Source of the DNA: JAJCYL01 sp965206015
GTDB lineage: Bacteria > Bacteroidota > Bacteroidia > Cytophagales > Cyclobacteriaceae
Direction of reading: 5' to 3'
NCBI GenBank assembly: GCA_965206015.1
Contig: CBDBIW010000016.1
Location: 1 to 64,000 of the forward strand
DNA length: 64,000 bases
The position numbers and the translations under genes are program-made. The notes under the pieces were generated by a model that was given only the letters and a program-made list of their open reading frames with translations, was not told the origin of the DNA and made no database searches. Below are positions 33,424-42,344 of this stretch, piece after piece; within the stretch, counting starts at the first letter, position 1; each line of letters opens with the position of its first letter.

Positions 33424-34012
33424 CTACTTCTTTTTGCTCCCATTTTCTTTCTTCTTTTTTAGAATTAAATCTCTTTTTTTCAACTAACGGAGTGGTCTGA
33501 TTTTTGGGGAGTAGTACAATTTTTGACACCTCTTTATTCAGGAAGTATTTTTCCAGGCTGGATTCCAGTGCCTTAACTACAAAAAACATAATCGCAAGAA
33601 TTCCGTAATCCAGGTAAGGAATATTCACTTGCTCTTCTATCAAAGGCTCAATAAATAATTGCTCAACAACGAAAAGTAGCAGCGTGACTGTGAGTGTAAT
33701 GGTTGAAGCTCGCCTTCCAACACGTGCTTTTGCAAGCTGATTGATTGTATCCTCAAGCTCTGAATTCTTGTCCTTGATTTCTTGATTTTGTTCCTGGATT
33801 TGGACATTGGCGTTATCCAGTTTTTTCTGGAGGCGATCACTCACACGCGTAATTACCTTAGCCTGAGTTAGCAATTCTTCATATTGACCAGAGAATTTGT
33901 TCAGATCATCTCTGTAAATAGTGTGTGTATCAAGCTTTTGCCGGAAGTTCTTAAGATTGTTTAACTCATCATGATAGAGCTCCTGTCCTGCTGTCCGTCC
34001 ATTCTTTGGCAT
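33395..34012 (-). CDS. Coiled-coil protein with two membrane segments
   Basis: A protein of 205 residues. About residues 45 to 95 form a coiled coil (LQKKLDNANVQIQEQNQEIKDKNSELEDTINQL). Two membrane segments follow (TITLTVTLLLFVVEQLFI and LDYGILAIMFFVVKALES), then a basic cytoplasmic tail. The final residues GQSGSGSGH overlap the IS3 relic, so the C-terminus may be altered. It starts 8 bases after the SiaC-like gene; a membrane anchor for the SiaB/SiaC switch is inferred. Confidence 0.75.
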   Translation of the reverse strand: MPKNGRTAGQELYHDELNNLKNFRQKLDTHTIYRDDLNKFSGQYEELLTQAKVITRVSDRLQKKLDNANVQIQEQNQEIKDKNSELEDTINQLAKARVGRRASTITLTVTLLLFVVEQLFIEPLIEEQVNIPYLDYGILAIMFFVVKALESSLEKYFLNKEVSKIVLLPKNQTTPLVEKKRFNSKKEERKWEQKEVGQSGSGSGH

Positions 34013-34020
34013 CCCTGAAT

Positions 34021-34416
34021 TCAGTCTTCAATTTCAATAAAATTGAATTTCAGATCAAGAAGATCACTGTAATCTTCACCTACTTCCATGATATCTTCAT
34101 CATCTTCTTCATAGAACCAGTTGATGAGTAGGTCTTTGCCACCTTGTCTTATTTTTACTAGTTTCTTAAATACGTCAAATAGGCACTTGGATGAGCTGGT
34201 ATTAAAATATTCAAAGGCGAATAAGGCTGTAAAGGACTTGTTATCACTCTCTGAAAATTGCTCGAGATTTTGAATCAGGTGATGATAAAACTGGATTGCA
34301 TTTTCCGGGCTTGACCTACCCCTCATTTCGAGTGTACCATCTTTAGGATCAAAGTTGATTAGGGGCGTGGTTCTTGAAGACTCCATGAAAATCGGTGTCA
34401 TTTGTAATTTGCACAT
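34021..34416 (-). CDS. SiaC-like regulatory phosphoprotein (DUF1987)
   Basis: A protein of up to 131 residues; MTPIFMESS or MESSRTTP are alternative starts. LINFDPKDGTLEMRGRSSPENAIQFYHHLIQNLEQF and FEYFNTSSSKCLFDVFKKL match SiaC/DUF1987, including the NTSSSK region whose Thr/Ser is phosphorylated by SiaB. In Pseudomonas unphosphorylated SiaC activates the diguanylate cyclase SiaD. No cyclase gene is present here, so the target differs or is elsewhere. It follows the SiaB-like gene by 22 bases. Confidence 0.82.
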   Translation of the reverse strand: MCKLQMTPIFMESSRTTPLINFDPKDGTLEMRGRSSPENAIQFYHHLIQNLEQFSESDNKSFTALFAFEYFNTSSSKCLFDVFKKLVKIRQGGKDLLINWFYEEDDEDIMEVGEDYSDLLDLKFNFIEIED

Positions 34417-34438
34417 AGCTGTTTTTAGGTTTTCTAAA

Positions 34439-34999
34439 TTAAATTATTCTGGGTAATCGAACTTGAAAAGTGAAATAAGAAACATTGTCTGTGACCGGTT
34501 GGAATTTGTATCTGAATTTTTCACCTCCTGTTTTTCGGGCAATGTCAACAAAGCCTAATCCACCCGTTCCTTTTTCAGAAAACTCCTGTTCGTTAAGTAT
34601 CTTCTTGTAAAGAACTCTCAGTTCATCGGCAGGTGTATTATTAATTTGGTCCAATCTATCTTGAATGGAGCTTACTTTTTCCGGCGGGATGTAATTGCCT
34701 GTTTGTAAGCTATAAAATCTTTTTCGAGCCGCTATCATAATATGTGCGGAGTGAGAGTCGTATGCACTGATTCGTAACTCATCTGCGTTTATTTCATTCA
34801 GGTGATAATAAAGGTTCTGGATACACTCGGTGGATACGTTATGGAATTTCTTTTTAACCCTCCTGTTTTCTCCCAGCTCCTCCAGCCTTTCTTCAAGAGA
34901 AGCTATCAAAGAGGTCACCAGATCAAACGTCAATTCTCCTTTGTACAGGAGGATGATGTTTTGGTCGTAAATGTTTTTATAGCTTCTTGGGTAATCCAT
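34439..34999 (-). CDS. SiaB-like GHKL-fold protein kinase (DUF6272)
   Basis: A protein of 186 residues. The N-box-like segment STECIQNLYYHLNE and glycine-rich lid SEKGTGGLGFVDIARKTGG are those of small GHKL kinases related to SiaB and anti-sigma-factor kinases. It is expected to phosphorylate the SiaC-like protein encoded next, opposed by the SpoIIE phosphatase downstream. It is first in the island, with a repeat-rich promoter region ahead. Confidence 0.82.
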   Translation of the reverse strand: MDYPRSYKNIYDQNIILLYKGELTFDLVTSLIASLEERLEELGENRRVKKKFHNVSTECIQNLYYHLNEINADELRISAYDSHSAHIMIAARKRFYSLQTGNYIPPEKVSSIQDRLDQINNTPADELRVLYKKILNEQEFSEKGTGGLGFVDIARKTGGEKFRYKFQPVTDNVSYFTFQVRLPRII

Positions 35000-35024
35000 C
35001 TTGCATAATTAATGAAGCAAAATC

Positions 35025-35063
35025 AGTAAATAAGCACTTATTTCACTTTAGTAAATAAGCACT
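35025..35063. promoter_or_regulatory. Tandem 14-bp repeats upstream of the signalling island
   Basis: AGTAAATAAGCACT occurs at 35025 to 35038 and 35050 to 35063, 25 bases apart start to start, beginning 26 bases before the SiaB-like start codon. Perfect tandem copies in this place suggest operator sites, or a duplicated promoter. Confidence 0.45.
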
Positions 35064-35238
35064 AAATTTTGAATTTGACAAAAATATTCGACTGTTTGCT
35101 TCTGGTTTCTTGCTTCTTGCCACCCAAAGAATAACATAAAGAAGATTAATTAGGAGGATAGGAGGATTAGTCTTTTTATCTGAAATTGATATTACCGATA
35201 TTTGTGATCGTCATTCCAAACTATACACTGCCTTAATA

Positions 35239-35598
35239 ATGAGGGAGAAGAAATCAAACGACTGGAAAAAACGTGATGGTATTGTTTATAGTACCAATGA
35301 TGATTTTGAGTTCCAGCTAGAGGATTTGTTTCAGGCAAATGAGGAAAAGATGCCCCTGAAACAGAAATTTAAAGTTCAACTGGATAAAAAGAACCGAAAG
35401 GGTAAGCATGTTACTTTGATTACAGGTTTTAGGATGACTGAGAAAGATATGCGGGAACTTGGTAAAGAACTCAAATCCGAATGTGGAGTTGGAGGAAGTG
35501 CAAAAAACGCCGAAATCCTGATCCAGGGTGACCACCGTGATAAGGTGATTAAGATTTTGCAGGACAAAGGACATGAGGTGAAGCGGGTTGGAGGTTAA
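35239..35598 (+). CDS. SUI1/eIF1-like translation factor
   Basis: A protein of 119 residues. The C-terminal 70 residues (GKHVTLITGFRMTEKDMRELGKELKSECG, then GSAKNAEILIQGDHRDKVIKIL) are the SUI1 domain of YciH-type proteins, which promote accurate start-codon selection. The N-terminal third is charged and variable. It is a single gene between the signalling island and a decayed membrane gene. Confidence 0.88.
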   Translation: MREKKSNDWKKRDGIVYSTNDDFEFQLEDLFQANEEKMPLKQKFKVQLDKKNRKGKHVTLITGFRMTEKDMRELGKELKSECGVGGSAKNAEILIQGDHRDKVIKILQDKGHEVKRVGG

Positions 35599-35843
35599 TT
35601 TCTTCTACCCATAAACGCCGGGAAAAGATCGAAGCGAACCTGGGTTGAATCCAGGTATTTCCATCAGGAATTAACGACCGGAGTTTGGTTGATTGCTACC
35701 TGTTCCAAGAATTCCATTGTGGTTAGTGAAAGATGGCAGCGTCTCGAATTTGGTTGGGGTAGCAAATAGGTTTCTTGAATTTTTTATCTGCCTTGGTATG
35801 GAATCCTGTTGAATCTGAATTATTGTAAGGACTATGAATATAG

Positions 35844-36042
35844 TCAACAAAACTCTTTGCAACGTTTCTTGTTTACATAAGTTGTTACCACCAAAGTCGA
35901 GAGCAGCCCTGCGACCGAACCCCAAAGTATATACTTAAATTGACCACCTAACTTGCCAAGTATTAGAAAAATAATTATAAACAGGACAAAGGATACAATT
36001 GCGGTCAGAAATAAGGTAACAATGAGGAATAGGCTTGTTCAT
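35844..36042 (-). pseudogene. Small two-TM protein gene with a frameshift
   Basis: An ATG at 36042 (MNKP) passes by one frame change into FLIVTLFLTAIVSFVLFIII and GSVAGLLSTLVVTTYVNKKR, ending at a TGA at 35844. Two hydrophobic helices are clear. Without the shift neither piece is a sensible gene. Other stretches of the 628-base gap (35599 to 36226) hold nothing I can name. Confidence 0.5.
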
Positions 36043-36226
36043 TCAGAAACACCCTGATCAAATATGAAATAGGACTGTAAACCGATATTTAATAATACTA
36101 CACCCCAAAAGGACACCCGTTTAAGTTTCATATCGATAGAATTGGACCAACAAAATCAAGACTCAAAGGATATAGAATCACTTAATACTGGCAAAAGAGC
36201 TATTTTTAAGGTTAGAATGAATTAAT

Positions 36227-37783
36227 ATGGCTATTTCCAGCATATTCAATGACGTTATTGGTCCAGTAATGCGAGGACCCTCAAGTTCTCATAGTGCCGC
36301 AGCATGCCGAATGGGGTTGATGCTTCGAGATTTTATGGAGGGCGACATCAAAAGTGTGGTTATCGATTATGACCCAAGTGGCTCACTGGTCACCACACAT
36401 GAGAGCCAGGGAACTGACATGGGCCTGTATGGAGGTCTGCTTGGCTGGGAGGCTCATGATAAGAGGATGCCAGATTATAAAGAGGCAGTTGAAGCAGCAG
36501 GCATTGGGATAAAAGTGAATTATCTGGATTATGGAGCCAAACATCCCAACACTTATCGGATCAATATTTCTAATGATAAGGTAGGTCATTCATTCACTGG
36601 AATTAGTACCGGTGGAGGAATGCTTGAAGTACAGGAAATTGACGGTTCATCCGTTTCCATGAACGGGGACTTCCATGAATTACTAATTTATGGCAATGAT
36701 CTGCCTATAATAAAGGCCTTACTTCCAGAGGATCTTAATGCTGACTTTATTGAAATTCACCAAACATTAATTGAAGTCAAAAGTGCAATTTCATTTCACG
36801 ATGATGTGATTGACACTGTAAGGAATATTGCAGGAGTTGAACGAATCCGATACCTAAAGCCGGTCTTACCCGTGCTTTCCCGGAAAAATATGGAAGTGCC
36901 ATTTTTGTATTGCAAGGACATGTTGGAAATGGGTAAACAAGAGAATCTATCGTTATGGGAACTGGCCTTGAGATATGAAAGTGTTAGAGGTAATTTCTCT
37001 GAAGTAGGGGCTTTTGAGAAGATGCGTGAGATTGTCAGACTGATGACTAACTCGGTTCAAGGTGGTCTAATGGGCACTGAATACCATGATCGTATTTTGC
37101 CATGTCAATCATTGGGATTTAAAGATAAAATGGATGACAATAAACTACTGGAAGGCGATCTACTTAATACGATTATTCTCTATGTAACTGCGATCATGGA
37201 AATGAAGAGTTCCATGGGAATCATTGTAGCTGCACCAACCGCTGGCTCTTGCGGTACTTTGCCAGGAACAATCCTTGGAGCTGCGGCACATTTAGGTAAG
37301 AATGAAGACGACATCGTAAAAGCTATGCTTGCATCAGGGATAATGGGAGTTTTCATTGCCGAGCATTCAACCTTTTCTGCAGAAGTTGGAGGATGTCAGG
37401 CTGAAACTGGTGCCGGCGGGTCAATGGCAGCTGCGGGACTGATAGCATTAGCCGGGGGCACATTAGACCAGGCGGTAGCAGCCGCTTCCATTGCGTTGCA
37501 GAATTCTCTCGGAATTATATGCGATCCTATTGGAGTAAGAGTAGAGGCACCATGCCTCGGCAAAAATGTCATGGCCGCCTCAAATGCATTGTCATGTGCC
37601 AACATGGCCTTAGCAAACTATGACCATCTTATAGCCTATGATGAAGTGGTGGATGCGATGTTTGAAGTTGGAAATGCAATGCCGCATGAACATCGTTGTA
37701 CAGGACTTGGAGGATTGGCAGCTACTCCAACAGCAAGAGAGTGGGAAAAGAAACTCAATGAGAAGATGAAATATTGCGGCTAA
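36227..37783 (+). CDS. L-serine ammonia-lyase, iron-sulfur dependent, single chain
   Basis: A protein of 518 residues. The N-terminal beta domain begins VIGPVMRGPSSSHSAAACRMG, and the alpha domain carries VAAPTAGSCGTLPGTILG. Cluster cysteines are expected in SCGT, EVGGCQAETGAGGSM, IICDPIG and EAPCLGKN. It converts L-serine to pyruvate and ammonia in the cytoplasm. A single gene; its last bases overlap the decayed TonB-like gene on the other strand. Confidence 0.9.
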   Translation: MAISSIFNDVIGPVMRGPSSSHSAAACRMGLMLRDFMEGDIKSVVIDYDPSGSLVTTHESQGTDMGLYGGLLGWEAHDKRMPDYKEAVEAAGIGIKVNYLDYGAKHPNTYRINISNDKVGHSFTGISTGGGMLEVQEIDGSSVSMNGDFHELLIYGNDLPIIKALLPEDLNADFIEIHQTLIEVKSAISFHDDVIDTVRNIAGVERIRYLKPVLPVLSRKNMEVPFLYCKDMLEMGKQENLSLWELALRYESVRGNFSEVGAFEKMREIVRLMTNSVQGGLMGTEYHDRILPCQSLGFKDKMDDNKLLEGDLLNTIILYVTAIMEMKSSMGIIVAAPTAGSCGTLPGTILGAAAHLGKNEDDIVKAMLASGIMGVFIAEHSTFSAEVGGCQAETGAGGSMAAAGLIALAGGTLDQAVAAASIALQNSLGIICDPIGVRVEAPCLGKNVMAASNALSCANMALANYDHLIAYDEVVDAMFEVGNAMPHEHRCTGLGGLAATPTAREWEKKLNEKMKYCG

Positions 37784-38221
37784 GCTTCTCGTATTTGTAT
37801 TGCTTGCTTTCTTATAAAATTGACAGACATGGTCACTTTCAACAGAACGTTTTGCCCAATTCCCTTACCCTTCCGGGAATCCATTTTGGGCTGTTATTTA
37901 TTAGACGTATAGCCTCATTGTCACAGGACTCAAAAAGTGATTGGACCACTTTCGTGGAATCACCCGGGACGAACCCCGTGCAGTGTACTACCAATTGAAT
38001 CAGTACACGCCCTTCAATTTTCTGTTTTTTTAGCGTCTTTTGGGTATTTCGGATTATTGTTAATGTATGCAGAGAACTTCGTAGGTCCACTTGGGAAAGT
38101 TGGTGGCGAACTTACCGTATATCATTCCCCATTAAATATTTATCACCTGCTGAGTGGTCTGACCAAATGCAACCATTATGTTGAACATGATGAAAAGAGA
38201 AAGAAGTACAATTTTTTTCAT
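37780..38221 (-). pseudogene. Decayed periplasmic TonB-C-terminal-like protein
   Basis: On the minus strand a signal peptide (MKKIVLLSLFIMFNIMVAFG) is followed, in successive shifted frames, by YTVSSPPTFPSGPTKFSAYI, NNNPKYPKDAKK, GRVLIQLVVHCTGFVPGDS, CDNEAIRLINNSPKWIPGR and NVLLKVTMSVNF. This is the layout of Bacteroidota TonB C-terminal family proteins (FPGG, YP..A, G.V.V.FVV, CDEEA..V, PKWKPG). At least three frame breaks show it is dead. Confidence 0.8.
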
Positions 38222-38317
38222 ATATTTTCATATAAATGATCAACAATAAGCAATCTAGACAGGATGATTGAAATTTGCAATTGACTGCATTAATTTCGGA
38301 CCATCAATCTATCTCAA

Positions 38318-39286
38318 ATGGAATACAGAAAATTAGGTCATTCAGGTTTAAAAGTTTCTTCATTGTGTTTTGGTACTATGACTTTTGGGGAAATGTCGGA
38401 TGAAGCAACCAGCAAAGAGGTGTACAGTGCTTGTAGGGACAAAGGCATAAACTTCTTTGACTGTGCCAATGTCTACGCCAAAGGGGAGTCTGAAAAAATA
38501 CTTGGCAGGCTCATTAAAGATCACAGAGATCAGGTGGTAGTTGCTAGCAAGGGCTACTTCCCGATGAGTGATGACGTGAATGGTAGAGGAGCCAGTCGAT
38601 TTCATCTGTCCAGGGCAATAGACAGTAGTTTAAAGAGATTAGGGACTGACTACGTAGATGTTTATTACATTCATCATTTTGATGACAATACACCATTGGA
38701 AGAGACATTGTCAACGCTTAATGATTTCGTAAGACAGGGCAAAGTGCTCTACTTGGGTCTCAGTAATTTTGCTGCCTGGCAGATTATGAAATCCATAGCT
38801 ATTTGCAAGGAATCAAACTATGCGCCTATTTCATGTATTCAACCAATGTACAGTCTGTTGAAGCGTCAATGTGAATCGGAAATATTGCCTATGGCACAAA
38901 GTGAGGGTATAGGAGTTTTCGCTTACAGCCCGTTAGGTGGAGGATTTTTAACCGGAAAGTACCTGGGTGAGGGAGCAACAGGTAGATTTGACACCAGTAA
39001 AATGTATCAACAGCGCTATGAAGAGGAAACTAACCTCGATACCGTAAAGGCTTACACCAATTTTGTAAAAGAGCATAACTATAACCCTGTAACATTAGCC
39101 ATTGCCTGGGCAGGATCTCATCCAGGAGTGACAGCTCCAATTGTTGGTGCACGGAATATGGAGCAATTAAAGCCAGTGCTTGAAGCAGCGGATTTTTCAA
39201 TGTCCGTGAATCTTAGGGAAACCATGTCTGACTTTTCATTAGCCCCGGCATTGCCAACAGATAGGTCGGAAGAAGCTAAAGCATAG
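38318..39286 (+). CDS. Aldo/keto reductase
   Basis: A protein of 322 residues, full length. The catalytic tetrad is recognisable: Asp in FFDCANVYAKGESE with its Tyr, Lys in VVASKGYF, and His in VYYIHHFD. The NADPH-binding end reads PIVGARNMEQLKPVLEAADF. The substrate is unknown. A single gene, with its promoter presumably in the 96 bases shared with the TonB-like relic. Confidence 0.9.
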   Translation: MEYRKLGHSGLKVSSLCFGTMTFGEMSDEATSKEVYSACRDKGINFFDCANVYAKGESEKILGRLIKDHRDQVVVASKGYFPMSDDVNGRGASRFHLSRAIDSSLKRLGTDYVDVYYIHHFDDNTPLEETLSTLNDFVRQGKVLYLGLSNFAAWQIMKSIAICKESNYAPISCIQPMYSLLKRQCESEILPMAQSEGIGVFAYSPLGGGFLTGKYLGEGATGRFDTSKMYQQRYEEETNLDTVKAYTNFVKEHNYNPVTLAIAWAGSHPGVTAPIVGARNMEQLKPVLEAADFSMSVNLRETMSDFSLAPALPTDRSEEAKA

Positions 39287-39300
39287 CTTTGGTCATCTAA

Positions 39301-41844
39301 TTATTTTGTCGAATCTTCACTAATATTTTTACCAAAAAATATCGCATTCATCAGCAGTTTGTTTGTCCCGTACCAGATGGCCCGAAAGTTCGGATTGTCA
39401 AGTATTGAAATCACTCTCCCTTTACCGGAACTGGAAACAGACAGGGCAGTTGTGCCAGCAATTTTTCCAAGATTTTCACGGTAAACATAACCACTGTTTA
39501 AGGGGTTTTCCGTATAGTTCATTGGATTACCATATGAACTCTTTGTTCTTTTCATAAACAAGTTATGATTCCTGAAAACTGAAACGGAGTTTGTTTCATA
39601 GCCATAAAATATTGGGTGTGTACGATCGATATTTGTATTAAAGATTGTTCCGCTGGTGAACTGAGCACCTTCATATTTACTCAAATCAACATAGGGCCTA
39701 ATCTCAAGCGTGTCTTTTACTTCCTTAATGAACTTATTACTTATCATCTTTCTATCGGATAACCACTTCACCGCATTTTTTTGAGCTATTAATGTACCAC
39801 CCGTATTCACCCAGGATTTAATCTTTGGAGCAATGAGAGAATCGTATGTACCATTGACCATGATCATGGTATTGTATTTTGACAAGTCTGTCTTTCCCAG
39901 ATTTGCTACGTCAAGAAGTGTCAGAGGCATTTCCATACGGTAGTCCAGTAGATGCCAGATTTCACCCACTTCATTTCCAAAGACTCCGTTCCCGGTAATT
40001 ATGGCGATTTCTGGTTTTTCAACGTTTTGAAATTTATTACTTCCGAGATTGACATTTGAGGTATAACCGGTAGCTATGTTATGTATTCCGATGCCATTTT
40101 TAACCGCCAAATTTTTCATCAAACTGGCCAATTCATCAATACTTAACACTTGATCCTTTACCGGAACTACTATTGTACCATAATCAAATTTCTTTGAGCC
40201 GTAGCCGAATGGTTCAGTGGCAACTTTTGCCCGTAATTTCTTTTTTAGAATCGTATATAAAGCCCGATGAGCATAGTAGTTGGTAAGCTCAAAGGCATAG
40301 GCGTACTTGCTCTTATTACCGATGACACTGCCCACAGTTTTTAATGACCCAATTTCTTCTCCTAAGAGCGATGTGTTAAACAATTTTGCGGGTAAGGGGG
40401 CAAAGGGGATGCCCATCGACAATGGGAATGTCCATGAAGAAACGTCATAAAAAAGACTGTCCATGAATGATTTTTCAGTTTCAAAGATGGTTTTGGCCAC
40501 CCTGTATTCAGGTTGTGAGAGTTGAACGACATAACTGTCATTTGGGTCAAAGCGGTTGCCCGCTGTATTGACCTGAACGGCAAGTTTGTTAATTGTTATT
40601 TTGTGATTATTCAAAATTCTAACCAACTCTTTAACTTTCGCCTTGTCTTGGGTTGCGCCAAAAACATACCCCTTAATTGAATCTGTATTTGCTGCCGATA
40701 TGGAATTTTTGTAAAAGTTGGAAAGATGGGAATGGAGCTCATTTCTTAGGGCGTTTGATCCCCTTATAGTTGAAAGTGCAGCATTGAAATGATTTCTAAC
40801 ACCGTCTGAAAAGTCCCTATGACCATTATCCGTCTTTTGAGCATGCCCTCGGGTGCTGCCTTGTTCAAACAAGATACCGATCGCTCCTGTAATGTCCGGA
40901 TAGGTACTCCCATAGCCAAAATAGAACTCATCAAAACTCTCTTTAGCATAATATAACTCACCTATACTATCGAGGGCTTGAACATGGTATTCTCCAATCT
41001 TACCAGTCAAGTTCCAAACAGTCTTTGGGATCAAAGGATTCTGGCGACTTTCAATACCAGGTTGAAAGAAGAATGTGCTATTGGGTCCCATTTCATGATG
41101 ATCTGTAACAACGTTTGGTTTCCATTCATGAAGCTTTTTGATTCTTGCTTGAGATTCTGGGTGCTGAACTGGAAGCCAGTCCCTATTAAGGTCGAACCAA
41201 TAATGGTTAGTACGAGCTCGTGGCCACGCCTCATTATGTTCTATATCTTGAGGATCGGGATTTGGGCTGGTGAGGCTTTTATGTGAATTGACCCAACTTG
41301 CAAATCGATTCATCCCGTCGGGATTGAAGCTTGCTTCGACTACAATAACAGTATTTTTAAGAATGTCATCGATTACCTTGCCCTCGGCTGCCGCCAAAAA
41401 ATAAGTAGTCAACAAAACAGAATTAGCACCTGATGCTTCATTGCCATGTACACTGGGACCGATCCATATCACAATTGGTTCACCCGAGACATCAATATTT
41501 TTTGCCGGATCGGCCATTTGCCTCCTCTTACTCTTGATTTCATCAATTCTTGAGAGATTATCCGGATGAGAGATTATGGCATGAATTAGAGGTCGCCTTT
41601 CATAGGTAAATCCATATTCATCCAATGTGATTCGTGGCGAGGAACTGGCCATTGTCCGCATAAACGATACCATTTGGTCGTGACTGACATGCCATTCTCC
41701 CGGTTGATATCCTAAGATAGATTTAGGCGTTGGAACTTGGTCGTTGTATTCAAATGATGTTGGTAGATAAGTGCTTAAATCTGGCTGTGATTTGGCCATC
41801 AGGGAGAAACAAACCAACAGTAAGGATATTTTAACAGACTTCAT
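39301..41844 (-). CDS. Secreted M14 zinc carboxypeptidase family protein
   Basis: A protein of 847 residues with a signal peptide (MKSVKISLLLVCFSLMAKS). The M14 zinc motif HxxE is in WIGPSVHGNEASGANS, the third ligand is probably in VTDHHEMGPNS, and the catalytic Glu region is GILFEQGSTRG. The C-terminal half is a long accessory region with a DJ-1/ThuA-like look (NTMIMVNGTYDSLIAPKIKS). It likely digests peptides outside the cytoplasm. It converges with the aldo/keto reductase gene, 14 bases apart. Confidence 0.87.
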   Translation of the reverse strand: MKSVKISLLLVCFSLMAKSQPDLSTYLPTSFEYNDQVPTPKSILGYQPGEWHVSHDQMVSFMRTMASSSPRITLDEYGFTYERRPLIHAIISHPDNLSRIDEIKSKRRQMADPAKNIDVSGEPIVIWIGPSVHGNEASGANSVLLTTYFLAAAEGKVIDDILKNTVIVVEASFNPDGMNRFASWVNSHKSLTSPNPDPQDIEHNEAWPRARTNHYWFDLNRDWLPVQHPESQARIKKLHEWKPNVVTDHHEMGPNSTFFFQPGIESRQNPLIPKTVWNLTGKIGEYHVQALDSIGELYYAKESFDEFYFGYGSTYPDITGAIGILFEQGSTRGHAQKTDNGHRDFSDGVRNHFNAALSTIRGSNALRNELHSHLSNFYKNSISAANTDSIKGYVFGATQDKAKVKELVRILNNHKITINKLAVQVNTAGNRFDPNDSYVVQLSQPEYRVAKTIFETEKSFMDSLFYDVSSWTFPLSMGIPFAPLPAKLFNTSLLGEEIGSLKTVGSVIGNKSKYAYAFELTNYYAHRALYTILKKKLRAKVATEPFGYGSKKFDYGTIVVPVKDQVLSIDELASLMKNLAVKNGIGIHNIATGYTSNVNLGSNKFQNVEKPEIAIITGNGVFGNEVGEIWHLLDYRMEMPLTLLDVANLGKTDLSKYNTMIMVNGTYDSLIAPKIKSWVNTGGTLIAQKNAVKWLSDRKMISNKFIKEVKDTLEIRPYVDLSKYEGAQFTSGTIFNTNIDRTHPIFYGYETNSVSVFRNHNLFMKRTKSSYGNPMNYTENPLNSGYVYRENLGKIAGTTALSVSSSGKGRVISILDNPNFRAIWYGTNKLLMNAIFFGKNISEDSTK

Positions 41845-41967
41845 AAAAGTGATATTGGAATTAAAAGGAAATCGGAAGATAGGTATTTGTTGAATGAATT
41901 AGACCAGGATTATTTCGAATGGTTCTGGTGCCTGACAACTTGTTCGTAGCAACATTTTTGAGGTATT

Positions 41968-42240
41968 ATTCAAATATATCTCTTGAGTTACAAATTAACC
42001 CACATTATACAGGAGAAGAGATTACCGAATCATGGTAGTGAGGGAAGGTCTGATAGAATAAGAGAATTCATAACTCTTAACGGGAACATCAATGTGGCGG
42101 GCATTCCGGAAGGAAATTTATTGCGAGTAGAAGGTGATATTGTCAACATGATTGGTTCCGGTGAAATGAAAGTTTTTAGCAAGGACCATGAAATCAGGAC
42201 CTATACGTCAGCCGATTCACTCAATTTTTTAATGAATTAG
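41968..42240 (+). pseudogene. Decayed peptidase E (S51) C-terminal fragment
   Basis: SLELQINPHYTGEEI in one frame, then HGSEGRSDRIREFI, AGIPEGNLLRVEG and NMIGSGEMKVF in another, matches dipeptidase E (QLNPHYT, HxGETRxxRIxEF, GLxEGS). The N-terminal nucleophile half is missing, and a frameshift lies near 42,010. The intact 85-codon frame from 41983 is thus a relic. Confidence 0.72.
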
Positions 42241-42245
42241 TTTTT

Positions 42246-42279
42246 TAAACGGTTTTCATATTGTAAACGGTTTTCATAT
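42246..42279. repeat. Tandem 16-bp repeat upstream of DUF4249 gene
   Basis: TAAACGGTTTTCATAT occurs at 42246 to 42261 and 42264 to 42279, an 18-base period, 66 bases before the DUF4249 start. It could be an operator or a small tandem duplication. Confidence 0.6.
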
Positions 42280-42344
42280 GGGGTATTCCGTTGCTTTATT
42301 TGTTTAATTGAGGTGTATCTTATGCTTATCGATTTAAAAAGACT

